Of a DNA stretch of 33,687 nt, positions 21,962 through 32,016 are shown in pieces. Numbering within the stretch: the stretch's first letter is position 1; each line of letters begins with the position of its first letter. The translations under genes and the position numbers were made by a program. Where the stretch lies: NCBI GenBank assembly GCA_002345575.1, contig DDVX01000012.1:1-33687 (forward strand), written 5' to 3'. The notes beneath the pieces are model-generated. The model was not told the origin of the DNA and searched no databases. It was given only the letters and a program-made list of their open reading frames with translations. This DNA is from Stutzerimonas stutzeri (lineage in GTDB: Bacteria; Pseudomonadota; Gammaproteobacteria; Pseudomonadales; Pseudomonadaceae).

Positions 21962-24583
21962 ATGTCCGCCAGCTTCAATATCGGTGCGCTCAGCACGGAA
22001 GCCGCCGCGCAGGTTCAGGTCGCGACGATTCCACGCCTGCCGCCAGCGTATATCCCCAGGCTCCGTCTGGTGGATGCGCTGCTGGAAGCCCGTTGCCGGT
22101 TACGGCTGATTTGCGCGCCAGCAGGGTTTGGCAAAAGTGTGCTGCTCAGTGAGTGTGCTCGCCGGGTGCCTGCCGATACGCATCTGGTCTGGCTCGATCT
22201 CGGGGGGCGCGCGTTTTCTGCAGAAGCACTGTATTCCCGGCTCAGTCGCTTCTTTGGTGCCACTCCAGCGCCAATGGGCGATGTTGGGCAAGACCTGATC
22301 AGCTTGTTGAGTGCATTCCAGCAGCCCTTGTGGATCATCCTTGATGACTATCCGCGAGAGGCGTTACCAGAATTCGACGCATGCATCGACATGCTCCTCG
22401 AGCAAGGCCCCGACTCTGTCAGCTGGTGGGTTAGCAGCCGGCGGCAGCCCGTTTGGAAGCTGCCTCGATTGTTGTTGCAGGGCGATCTTTTCGAGCTGCA
22501 GGGCGAGGCGCTGGCGTTGACCGCAAGCGAGCTGCGGCAGCTACTGAAGGCACATCGGCTGGACCTTACTGAAGATACTTTCAAACAGTTGCTAACTGGA
22601 AGCGAAGGCTGGCTGGCTGGTGTCAGCCTGCTTCTATTCAATGCCGACGAGCAGGCTGTACGCGAGCGCCTGCTGGCAGGCACGCCATTGCTTAGAGATT
22701 ACATTCAGCGTGAGGTGCTGGACGGGCAGAGTGAGGAAATATGCCAGGCGCTTTATGCCCTGGCGCGGCTGCCGCGTTTCTCACCGCAGCTTTGCGAGCA
22801 TGTGCTCGATGGGACCGACAGCAACCTTCTCGATGTGCTAAAGACCTTCCAGCTGTTCATCCGCCAGATCGACAACTGCGGCGAATGGTTTCGCCTGTGG
22901 CGCCCACTGGCCTTGATGCTGCAGCGCATGCCGGAATCACTATCGCCTACCCAGACCCATCTGCGAGCCTGCCAATGGTTTGCCAATCGTGGCGAGATGC
23001 GCGATGCAGTGGAGCATGCTTTGTGGGCTGGGCAGCCTGAAGTTGCGGCCAGTTATCTGCAGCGCTATGGCCAGGAACAACTGCTTATCGGCGACAACGT
23101 TTCGCATTTTATGAAGTGGCGCAGCGAGCTGCCGCAAGACCTGTTCGCCAGCACCACACGACTGATCGTGCTGCAGGGCTGGGCCTTGATTGTTTCGGCC
23201 CGGCTCGATGAGGTGGACGAGTGCCTGGCCGATCTGGCGAAGTTCTTCCCGCAGCCCGATGCGCGCAGGCAAGCCCAGCTGCTGGCGCAGTGGCAGGCGC
23301 TACGTGGCTTTTTGGCGCGCCTGCGTGGTGAGCCAGTGGCCCGGGATTACTGCCTGCAGGCGCTGGAGGTGCTATCCGATCATGCTTGGGCCCAGCGTGT
23401 TCTGTGCTACCAGGCGTTGTGTCAGCAGGCGATGGCCGAAGGTCAGCTTGAGCTGGCACAGCAGTACAACAGCGAAGGGGTAAAGCTTGCACGGCGCAAA
23501 GGCAGCGTGCTTTACGAGATGATGCTAAGCGTTGACCGCATCCAGCTGTTGGAGCTGACCGGCGAGTTCGAGCGCGCCGTGGGTGTGCTCGAGGAGTCGC
23601 TGATGGTGCTGCGCGACAGCGTTGAGCACAGCCCGATCATTGGTCGGTTGAAGTTACTGCAAGGACATCTGCTGGCCTACCAAGGACTGGACGAACCGGC
23701 GCGGGAAGCCTTCCAGCAAGGGCGGATCGAGACTGAAACCTGCGGGGACTCCTATACCTTTTTTGGCTATGTCGGGCTGGCCGAGCTGGCGGCGCGCAAT
23801 CAGGAGTTTCCCAGCGCCTATCACTGGCTGCGCGAGGCCGAGCGCCTGACCCAATGGCGGCATGTGCCGGAGGCCCGTTTTCGCGGCATTCTGCTGCTGA
23901 TCACGGGGCTGACCTGGCTGCATCAGGGGCAGTTGAGAAAGGCCCATAGCGTGCTCAACCAGGTGCTGGAACTCTACGAAGGACAGGCCTATCTCGCGCC
24001 GTCCGGCTTCTACGAATTGCTGCCACGGGTACAGCGCTATCTGGCGATCATCGACATGCTGGCTGGCCGTTGTGCGCCGGCCATCGAGACATTGCGCGAG
24101 TTGGTCGAGCAGAATCTGCGGGTGCAGCGGCTGGGTCTCGCTTGCGAATGTCGCTTCACCCTCGCCGAAGCGCTACAGCTCGATGGCCAGCATGATGAGG
24201 CGGAGCTGGAGCTGCGCAAGGCCCTTGGGGAAGCTGTGAAGCAACAGCTGGTCAAGCCGCTATACGAGCTTCAGCACCGCCAGCCTCTCTGGCTTGCTCG
24301 GATCTTGCCGGCTGGCAAGGGTGAGCGCCTGCGCGATCGGCTGCTGCAATTCGAGCGTGAGCCGGAAGACTCATTGACAGTCGGCGATGAAGTCATGCTG
24401 AGTAACCGAGAACTCGCTGTGTTGCGGCTTATCGCCCAGGGCTGCTCGAACCAGGAAATTGCCGAGCAGCTGTTCATTTCTCTGCATACGGTCAAGACCC
24501 ATGCACGGCGCATCAACACCAAGCTGGGCGTGGCGCGACGCACCCAAGCGGTGGCGCGAGCCAAGGCGCTGGGCTGGCTCTGA
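21962..24583 (+). CDS. MalT-like (LAL) LuxR-family transcriptional activator
   Basis: A large ATP-dependent activator of 873 residues. The N-terminal STAND-type NTPase has Walker A APAGFGKS at residues 52–59 and a Walker B-like segment LWIILDDYP. A long helical/TPR-like sensor region fills the middle. The C-terminal LuxR helix-turn-helix starts with LSNRELAVLRLIAQGCSNQE and continues IAEQLFISLHTVKTHARRIN. The architecture matches MalT and AlkS, which bind a small inducer. The start ATG 21962 has only a weak AAGAGAG site; TTG 21938 is an alternative. Its position next to DUF1302/DUF1329 matches what I recall for P. aeruginosa PA3921–PA3923, suggesting it controls that pair. Confidence 0.92.
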   Translation: MSASFNIGALSTEAAAQVQVATIPRLPPAYIPRLRLVDALLEARCRLRLICAPAGFGKSVLLSECARRVPADTHLVWLDLGGRAFSAEALYSRLSRFFGATPAPMGDVGQDLISLLSAFQQPLWIILDDYPREALPEFDACIDMLLEQGPDSVSWWVSSRRQPVWKLPRLLLQGDLFELQGEALALTASELRQLLKAHRLDLTEDTFKQLLTGSEGWLAGVSLLLFNADEQAVRERLLAGTPLLRDYIQREVLDGQSEEICQALYALARLPRFSPQLCEHVLDGTDSNLLDVLKTFQLFIRQIDNCGEWFRLWRPLALMLQRMPESLSPTQTHLRACQWFANRGEMRDAVEHALWAGQPEVAASYLQRYGQEQLLIGDNVSHFMKWRSELPQDLFASTTRLIVLQGWALIVSARLDEVDECLADLAKFFPQPDARRQAQLLAQWQALRGFLARLRGEPVARDYCLQALEVLSDHAWAQRVLCYQALCQQAMAEGQLELAQQYNSEGVKLARRKGSVLYEMMLSVDRIQLLELTGEFERAVGVLEESLMVLRDSVEHSPIIGRLKLLQGHLLAYQGLDEPAREAFQQGRIETETCGDSYTFFGYVGLAELAARNQEFPSAYHWLREAERLTQWRHVPEARFRGILLLITGLTWLHQGQLRKAHSVLNQVLELYEGQAYLAPSGFYELLPRVQRYLAIIDMLAGRCAPAIETLRELVEQNLRVQRLGLACECRFTLAEALQLDGQHDEAELELRKALGEAVKQQLVKPLYELQHRQPLWLARILPAGKGERLRDRLLQFEREPEDSLTVGDEVMLSNRELAVLRLIAQGCSNQEIAEQLFISLHTVKTHARRINTKLGVARRTQAVARAKALGWL

Positions 24584-24598
24584 GGCACAGTAACCGGA

Positions 24599-24847
24599 TC
24601 AGACTGCGAAGGAAGGCCGCGGCAATTCACGACCTCGCTCGATAGCGAGGCAGCAGCGCAAGCTGGTGATCAGGCGCTCCAGCTGCTGCTCGTCGCGCCA
24701 TTGGTTTGCGCTGATGAAGCGTTTGACCGCCACTCCAGCCGTATCGGTAAGTGTCAGCAGGATGGTGCCGTCGGGTTTCTCGATGCTGAAATTGACGCAG
24801 TAGTCCGGCTGGAATACGTCGCTGATTCGTTTGAAAGGATTTTCCAT
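24599..24847 (-). CDS. DUF3509 family small protein
   Basis: An 82-residue protein (N-terminus MENPFKRISDVFQPDYCVNF, then GTILLTLTDTAGVAVKRFIS) matching the small, Pseudomonas-restricted DUF3509 family as I remember it; function unknown. It lacks a signal peptide or membrane segment and should be cytoplasmic. It converges with the regulator gene, whose stop is 15 bases away. The start codon lies inside one arm of an 8-base inverted repeat, and only a weak GGGTAC precedes it. Confidence 0.75.
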   Translation of the reverse strand: MENPFKRISDVFQPDYCVNFSIEKPDGTILLTLTDTAGVAVKRFISANQWRDEQQLERLITSLRCCLAIERGRELPRPSFAV

Positions 24848-24881
24848 TGAAGTACCCGGTTGAAAAAACTGCCTTCAATGG
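24844..24881 (-). promoter_or_regulatory. hairpin covering the DUF3509 start codon
   Basis: CCATTGAA (24844–24851) and TTCAATGG (24874–24881) are exact complements 22 bases apart. In the leftward mRNA the second arm contains the ATG, so folding would hide the start codon. Confidence 0.4.
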
Positions 24882-24980
24882 ACCTGAGCTGCAAGGGCTA
24901 GTTTCGCCACGTCGAAAGGGGCGCATTGCGGCAAAGGGAAGCAGGGGCGCGCACCGGCTGTTGCTGGTACGCGTAACTCG

Positions 24981-25247
24981 TCACTTGCTCGCATTATCCG
25001 GCTTAGGCAACTCGGCCAGCGCCTCGGGGCTGTTCCTGAATGCTTTGGCGAACAGTTCTCGGTGTCGGGCCATGTAAATGCCGATGTCTTCGGCCTGCTG
25101 CTCGTTCAGTGAGGGCGCCGCCTGCTGCAGAACGGTCGCCAGTGTTTCGGCGAGCTCGAGCATCTTGTCGTGACGATCGGCTTCGGCTTTATCCATGAAC
25201 AAACGCTCCAGATCGCGGCTACTGCGGTACACCACTTCAACGGCCAT
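24981..25247 (-). CDS. yebG: YebG family SOS-response protein
   Basis: An 88-residue protein whose N-terminus MAVEVVYRSSRDLERLF and following KAEADRHDKMLELAETLATV align with E. coli YebG (MAVEVKY..., KKEADAYDKMLDTADLL). YebG is a LexA-controlled DNA-damage-inducible protein of unclear function. A well-formed LexA box lies 25 bases upstream, which strongly supports the assignment. ATG 25247 follows GAGG at good spacing. It is a single gene, 133 bases from the DUF3509 start. Confidence 0.88.
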   Translation of the reverse strand: MAVEVVYRSSRDLERLFMDKAEADRHDKMLELAETLATVLQQAAPSLNEQQAEDIGIYMARHRELFAKAFRNSPEALAELPKPDNASK

Positions 25248-25272
25248 CCACTACCTCGGGTCTATGTTGATA

Positions 25273-25288
25273 CTGGGTTTTTATACAG
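25273..25288 (-). promoter_or_regulatory. LexA (SOS) box upstream of yebG
   Basis: Read leftward, CTGTATAAAAACCCAG fits CTG-N10-CAG with an A/T-rich core like the gammaproteobacterial consensus. TATAAA inside it could serve as the -10 element, so LexA would block RNA polymerase directly. Confidence 0.8.
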
Positions 25289-25292
25289 CATA

Positions 25293-25321
25293 AGGCGCTT
25301 GGGTGGAGATTGAAAGCGCCT
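25293..25321 (-). terminator. hairpin between the two-TM protein gene and yebG
   Basis: AGGCGCTT (25293–25300) and AAGCGCCT (25314–25321) are exact complements, between the upstream gene's stop and the yebG LexA box. No T run follows, so termination would be weak or Rho-dependent. Confidence 0.4.
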
Positions 25322-25355
25322 CGCTCACGTGGCCGGGCATAGAGCGCCTTCAGCA

Positions 25356-25820
25356 TCAGTTGGCGAAGTGTCCCTGCAGGCGTTCGGCGCTAAATTCCAA
25401 GCTGCTGGCGCGGTACCCCGCTCGCAATGTGGGCAGTGGCACACACGATTGCCAGCGCTCTCCCGGCTGCAGGTCGCCCCGCCCACCGTACTGCGGCGAA
25501 TCGTAATTGGAGCCGACCAGGTTCAGCGCCGAACCAGGTGAGCGGGCCGCCACGTTCCAGCGCAGGCTGCGCAATGGCTTCGGGCTGTGGTTGTCGAGGG
25601 TGACTTGTAGTGGCCGGGCGGCAGGGCAGGCGTCGGGCGCGTAAACCAGGCTCAGCTCAAGTTGAGTTAACAGTCTGGATTCGTGCTGTTCCTGCCAGAT
25701 GACCCATAGGGCGACCAGGCCCAGGCCCAGCAGTGCGCCCAAGGAAATCGGTAGCGCACGCAGGGGGTAGCGGATCAGCAGGATCAGCCAGGTAACGATG
25801 AGCAGCGCGCCGATCAGCAT
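25356..25820 (-). CDS. membrane protein of unknown function, two TM helices
   Basis: A 154-residue protein that I do not recognise. Two hydrophobic helices occupy residues 1–20 and about 22–44, joined by a short RYPLR turn. The remaining 110 residues look like a beta-rich soluble domain with two Cys (DACPAARP and WQSCVPLP), suggesting a disulfide and an extracytoplasmic location. LQVTLDNHSPKPLRSLRWNV could be an Ig-like strand pair. It lies 108 bases downstream of dciA on the same strand, so may be co-transcribed. Confidence 0.75.
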   Translation of the reverse strand: MLIGALLIVTWLILLIRYPLRALPISLGALLGLGLVALWVIWQEQHESRLLTQLELSLVYAPDACPAARPLQVTLDNHSPKPLRSLRWNVAARSPGSALNLVGSNYDSPQYGGRGDLQPGERWQSCVPLPTLRAGYRASSLEFSAERLQGHFAN

Positions 25821-25928
25821 GCCGGTCGGCCTGATGAAGAGCCTTTCAAGTCAAGCATTGGTGCCTCGTTGTTCGCGGGATCAGCGGACATCCTAACGTC
25901 GGCACCGCCGAGTTGCGACCTGCGAGAC

Positions 25929-26393
25929 TCAGTCATCACCTTCGGCGGGTCTGGCATGGCTGGCCAAGCGTTCGAGTGCAGCTTTTAGCTTCGGATCCCT
26001 GATGCCGCGTGCGGCTTCCTGGATATTGTCCGCTGCCTGGATGGACAACGCCGGCGCAGGGCCGGGCGTGTGCCTTGGGGTTTCAGGCGGTTGCACTCTG
26101 AACAGGATTCGATTGAGTCCGGAGAAGGCCTCGATATTCTGCAGCTGGCGTTGCAGACGGCGTTCCTGGTAGCGCAGGCGGGTGGCCCAGTGCCCGTCGG
26201 TAACGATCAGCAACAGCGTGCCCTCACGCCAAGAGGCGACACGGCAGTGTTCGCGCGCAGCGGGCTGCAACTGACTTTCAAGTAGGCGCTGCAGGCGATC
26301 AAGCCGCTTGGCCTCGCTGAACAGAGCTTTCAGCGGCTTCGCGTCGCGCAGCAGCGCGGCGGGCGCTCGGGCCGGCGGGGGGCGCAGCGACAT
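25929..26393 (-). CDS. dciA: DciA-family (DUF721) replicative helicase loader
   Basis: DciA loads DnaB onto DNA in most bacteria that lack DnaC. The 154-residue protein has the DUF721 domain in its N-terminal two-thirds (LQRLLESQLQPAAREHCRVA, EGTLLLIVTDGHWATRLRYQ, LQNIEAFSGLNRILFRVQPP) and a loosely conserved C-terminal tail. Diverges from secA. No Shine-Dalgarno precedes the ATG; instead an 8-base inverted repeat ends four bases before it. Confidence 0.88.
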   Translation of the reverse strand: MSLRPPPARAPAALLRDAKPLKALFSEAKRLDRLQRLLESQLQPAAREHCRVASWREGTLLLIVTDGHWATRLRYQERRLQRQLQNIEAFSGLNRILFRVQPPETPRHTPGPAPALSIQAADNIQEAARGIRDPKLKAALERLASHARPAEGDD

Positions 26394-26397
26394 GGTG

Positions 26398-26424
26398 GTG
26401 ACCCGGAGGGCTGTGACGGGTCAC
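26398..26424 (-). promoter_or_regulatory. inverted repeat in the dciA leader
   Basis: GTGACCCG (26398–26405) and CGGGTCAC (26417–26424) are exact complements with an 11-base loop. It is a candidate operator or translational hairpin directly in front of the dciA start. Confidence 0.45.
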
Positions 26425-26531
26425 AAGCATAGCAGAAGCCCGGCAGCGGGCAGGTAATACGGGTTGACTGGTGAGGTGGTTGCTTTGCAGTATGTCGGGC
26501 TTTCGCCACCTTTTATCGAGGTGTTTGCGAG

Positions 26532-26537
26532 TAGAAT
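26532..26537 (+). promoter_or_regulatory. candidate -10 box of secA
   Basis: TAGAAT, one base from the TATAAT consensus, lies 69 bases before the secA ATG in the divergent gap. No good -35 is placed 16–18 bases upstream. No secM-like gene precedes secA, unlike in enteric bacteria. Confidence 0.4.
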
Positions 26538-26606
26538 GCCCACTTTGCATAACCGTGGTGGCCCCGCGGTCGTGTCTCCATCCCCAGCATGGAAGTTTTT
26601 GTCGAT

Positions 26607-29345
<2,739 letters not shown>

Positions 29346-29349
29346 CAGA

Positions 29350-29536
29350 CCGCTGGAAAACTACCTGCGTTGGCAATACTGCGTTAAAAACAGGCTCGGA
29401 AAGCCGCTTGCGGCTAACGCGCTTCAGCGCGGCCCGAAGGGCGAACGAAGTGAGTGATGCTCATTTAGAACACTAAACTCCGCATCCTCGCCTGTTTTTG
29501 CCTTGTCTTGCCTGCCTCGCCTACGTTTTCCAACGG
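29350..29536. repeat. 187-base multi-hairpin element with long inverted arms
   Basis: Outer ends CCGCTGGAAAAC (29350–29361) and GTTTTCCAACGG (29525–29536) are complementary at 11 of 12 bases. AAAAACAGGC (29386–29395) pairs exactly with GCCTGTTTTT (29490–29499), giving arms of about 50 bases. The centre holds small hairpins at 29403–29414, 29418–29431, 29432–29442 and 29456–29486. It is inserted between the secA stop and its terminator. It encodes no convincing protein and looks like a dispersed, non-autonomous repeat. Confidence 0.7.
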
Positions 29537-29564
29537 CCTGATCAGCGGCTGTCACTGCTGACCC

Positions 29565-29598
29565 CGCCGCGACCGGCTCTGCCGCTCGCGGCGTTTTT
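29565..29598 (+). terminator. intrinsic terminator of secA
   Basis: CGCCGCGA (29565–29572) pairs with TCGCGGCG (29586–29593), followed by TTTTT. It lies 220 bases after the secA stop because the multi-hairpin element intervenes. Confidence 0.88.
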
Positions 29599-29650
29599 AT
29601 CCCTGTTTTCGTAGCGGCCAAAGTGCCGTCAAATCTGAAGGAGCGTATCC

Positions 29651-30868
29651 ATGGCTGTCGGTCTTGGTCCTTTACCCGTATTGCACCCAGTGCCTGGTTT
29701 TGAGCTTGGTATCGCCTCGGCCGGTATCAAACGGCCTGGCCGCAAGGATGTAGTGGTGATGCGTTGCGCCGAAGGCTCACGTGTTGCCGGCGTGACCACT
29801 ACTAACGCCTTCTGTGCGGCACCGGTGCTGATCACCCGTGAACGTATGCAGGGCGAGGTACGTTACCTGCTGACCAACACCGGCAACGCTAACGCAGGCA
29901 CCGGTACCGAGGGTCTGGCCAATGCCCACCGCACCTGTGCTGCGCTGGCTGCGCTGACCGGTGTCGAAGAAAATGCTGTGCTGCCGTTTTCCACAGGCGT
30001 GATCGGCGAGCCGCTGCCGGTCGAGAAGATCGAGGCTGCATTGCAGGCCGCGCTTGAGAATCTGTCTGAGAATAACTGGGCCGAAGCGGCCGCCGGGATC
30101 ATGACTACCGACACCCTGCCCAAGGGCGCCAGCCGGCAGTTCCAGCATGACGGCGTAACGCTCACCGTTACTGGCATCTCCAAGGGCGCGGGGATGATCC
30201 GCCCGAACATGGCAACCATGCTCGGCTACATCGCCACTGACGCCAAAGTGGAGCGTGGCGTGTTGCAGGACCTGGTGCGCGATGCGGCCAACAAGTCGTT
30301 CAACCGCATCACCATTGACGGCGATACCTCAACCAACGACTGCTGCATGTTGATCGCCACCGGCCAGGCGAACCTGGCGGAGATTACCGAAGCCAGCGGC
30401 GAGCTGTTTGCCAAGCTCAAGGAGGCGGTGTTCGAAGTGTTCATGGAAGTTGCCCAGGCCATCGTGCGCGACGGTGAGGGCGCGACCAAATTTGTTACGG
30501 TCATGGTCAATGGCGGGATGACTCACCAGGAATGCCTGGACGTGGGATACGCCGTCGCCCATTCGCCGCTGATCAAGACCGCGCTGTTCGCCTCCGACCC
30601 CAACTGGGGGCGGATCCTGGCCGCTGTCGGCTATGCCGGCGTGCCGAGTCTAGATGTCAGCCTGATCGATGTGTTTCTCGGTGAAGTCTGCATTGCCAGC
30701 AAGGGCGGGCGTTCGCCCAGTTACACCGAGGAGCAGGGCGCGGCGGTGATGGCCCGCGCGGAGATCACCATTCGCATCGAACTGGGGCGCGGCAACTGCA
30801 GCGAGACGATCTGGACCACTGATCTGTCGCACGAATACGTGAAGATCAACGCTGAGTATCGGACCTAA
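29651..30868 (+). CDS. argJ: bifunctional ornithine acetyltransferase / N-acetylglutamate synthase
   Basis: ArgJ moves the acetyl group from N-acetylornithine to glutamate in the cyclic arginine pathway; many members also make N-acetylglutamate from acetyl-CoA. The 405-residue precursor cuts itself at the Ala–Thr bond in GMIRPNMATMLG, leaving Thr189 as the nucleophile of the beta chain. TNTGNANAGTG, ITIDGDTSTNDCC and SDPNWGRILAAVGYAG are also family signatures. Start at ATG 29651 after AAGGAG. The Nudix–ThiE gene begins four bases after the stop. Confidence 0.97.
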   Translation: MAVGLGPLPVLHPVPGFELGIASAGIKRPGRKDVVVMRCAEGSRVAGVTTTNAFCAAPVLITRERMQGEVRYLLTNTGNANAGTGTEGLANAHRTCAALAALTGVEENAVLPFSTGVIGEPLPVEKIEAALQAALENLSENNWAEAAAGIMTTDTLPKGASRQFQHDGVTLTVTGISKGAGMIRPNMATMLGYIATDAKVERGVLQDLVRDAANKSFNRITIDGDTSTNDCCMLIATGQANLAEITEASGELFAKLKEAVFEVFMEVAQAIVRDGEGATKFVTVMVNGGMTHQECLDVGYAVAHSPLIKTALFASDPNWGRILAAVGYAGVPSLDVSLIDVFLGEVCIASKGGRSPSYTEEQGAAVMARAEITIRIELGRGNCSETIWTTDLSHEYVKINAEYRT

Positions 30869-30872
30869 AAGT

Positions 30873-31814
30873 GTGAAGCGAGTCCACGTCGCCGCCGCTG
30901 TCATCCGAGCAGCGGACGGCCGTATCCTGATCGCCAGACGCCCACTGGATAAACATCAGGGTGGCCTGTGGGAATTTCCTGGGGGGAAGGTCGAGTCTGG
31001 TGAGACGGTAGAGGCAGCGCTAGCCCGTGAGCTGGCTGAGGAGCTGGGCATCGCAGTGACGGCGGCGCAGCCGCTGATCCAGGTACGCCATGATTACCCT
31101 GACAAGCAGGTGTTGCTGGACGTTTGGCAGGTAACCGCATTCGACGGCAACCCCCACGGTGCTGAGGGCCAGCCGCTGGCCTGGGTAGAGCCTGCGCATT
31201 TGTCGGATTACAGCTTTCCGGCTGCCAATAGGCCGATTGTTGCTGCAGCACGACTGCCGGATCGCTATCTGATAACACCAGACGGCCTCTCGCCGGAGCA
31301 GTTGCTGAACGGGGTGGCACAGGTACTGGATGCTGGCATTCAGCTGCTCCAGTTGCGCGCGCCATCCTTATCGCAAGCCGATTACCTCGTGCTGGCGGCT
31401 GAGACCATGGCTCTTTGCGCGGGGCGTGCGCAGTTGATGCTCAAAGGACCTTTGGAATGGGCTGCAGAATTTCCGGCTGCCGGCTGGCACCTGACGGCAC
31501 AGCAGCTGCGACACCATGCAGTGCAAGGCAGGCCGATTCCGGTTGCACAATGGTTGGCGGCGTCCTGCCATGACGCTCACGAGCTGGACCTGGCTACGAC
31601 GATGGGGGTAGATTTCGTCACGCTGTCGCCAGTACTGCGTACTGTGACGCACCCGGAAGCTCCGGCTCTGGGATGGGCACGTTCTGCTGAGTGGCTGTCC
31701 GGCTTCAACCAGCCGGCTTATCTTCTGGGTGGCCTTGGCGCGGGCGATATGGCGCAGGCGTTGCACACAGGCGCGCAGGGCATCGCGGCCATACGGGCGT
31801 TATGGCCTGGCTGA
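30873..31814 (+). CDS. Nudix hydrolase (MutT-like) fused to a thiamine-phosphate-synthase-like domain
   Basis: A 313-residue two-domain protein. Residues 1–130 form a MutT-like Nudix domain with a complete Nudix box (Gly38, Glu44, Arg52, Glu53, Glu56, Glu57, Gly59), expected to hydrolyse oxidised nucleotides such as 8-oxo-dGTP. Residues about 130–313 resemble ThiE/TenI: YLITPDGLS, the repeat-like QLLQLRAPSLSQADY, and FVTLSPVLRTVTHPEAPALG with a later LGGLGAGDM. The start is GTG 30873, four bases after argJ; no strong ribosome site, so coupling with argJ is likely. Whether the ThiE-like part is catalytic or regulatory is unknown; I know the fusion from other pseudomonads. Confidence 0.9.
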   Translation: MKRVHVAAAVIRAADGRILIARRPLDKHQGGLWEFPGGKVESGETVEAALARELAEELGIAVTAAQPLIQVRHDYPDKQVLLDVWQVTAFDGNPHGAEGQPLAWVEPAHLSDYSFPAANRPIVAAARLPDRYLITPDGLSPEQLLNGVAQVLDAGIQLLQLRAPSLSQADYLVLAAETMALCAGRAQLMLKGPLEWAAEFPAAGWHLTAQQLRHHAVQGRPIPVAQWLAASCHDAHELDLATTMGVDFVTLSPVLRTVTHPEAPALGWARSAEWLSGFNQPAYLLGGLGAGDMAQALHTGAQGIAAIRALWPG

Positions 31815-31911
31815 AGCTTGGACAACGGTTGTCAACTGACAGCGTATAAGCCGAATTGCCAGTCGATGCCGTGGTCGTAGTGGTGCGGTGGCAATAGCGT
31901 GATGCTTTCTG

Positions 31912-31948
31912 ATAGCCAAAATGCATCGGCGCTATTCCATTAATCAAT
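31912..31948 (+). promoter_or_regulatory. candidate OxyR site upstream of ahpC
   Basis: Four tetranucleotides at 11-base spacing (ATAG, GCAT, ATTC, CAAT) match the OxyR pattern ATAG-CTAT-ATAG-CTAT at 11 of 16 positions. The site ends directly against the -35 box, which is where OxyR activates. The match is modest, so this rests on position and gene identity. Confidence 0.4.
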
Positions 31949-31977
31949 TTAACATATGCGACGGGCTGCGCTATCGT
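31949..31977 (+). promoter_or_regulatory. sigma-70 promoter of ahpC
   Basis: TTAACA (31949–31954), a 17-base spacer and TATCGT (31972–31977) resemble the consensus at 5/6 and 4/6 positions. The -10 lies 39 bases before the ahpC ATG. Confidence 0.55.
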
Positions 31978-32016
31978 ATGCCTCGTAAGTTTCTGAACCC
32001 CAAAAGGAGTTAGCAG

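Noticed and set aside
26394..26606. A secM-like secretion monitor upstream of secA
   Set aside because: No + strand frame with a signal and arrest motif exists between dciA and secA; the gap holds only regulatory sequence.
31821..31833. GACAACGGTTGTC as an operator for ahpC
   Set aside because: The palindrome is about 130 bases upstream of the promoter and directly follows the Nudix stop; it may be a minor transcript-end hairpin.
31894..31915. A second OxyR half-site set beginning at ATAG 31894
   Set aside because: Spacing between the ATAG-like and CTAT-like words does not keep the 11-base period, so the set at 31912–31948 was preferred.
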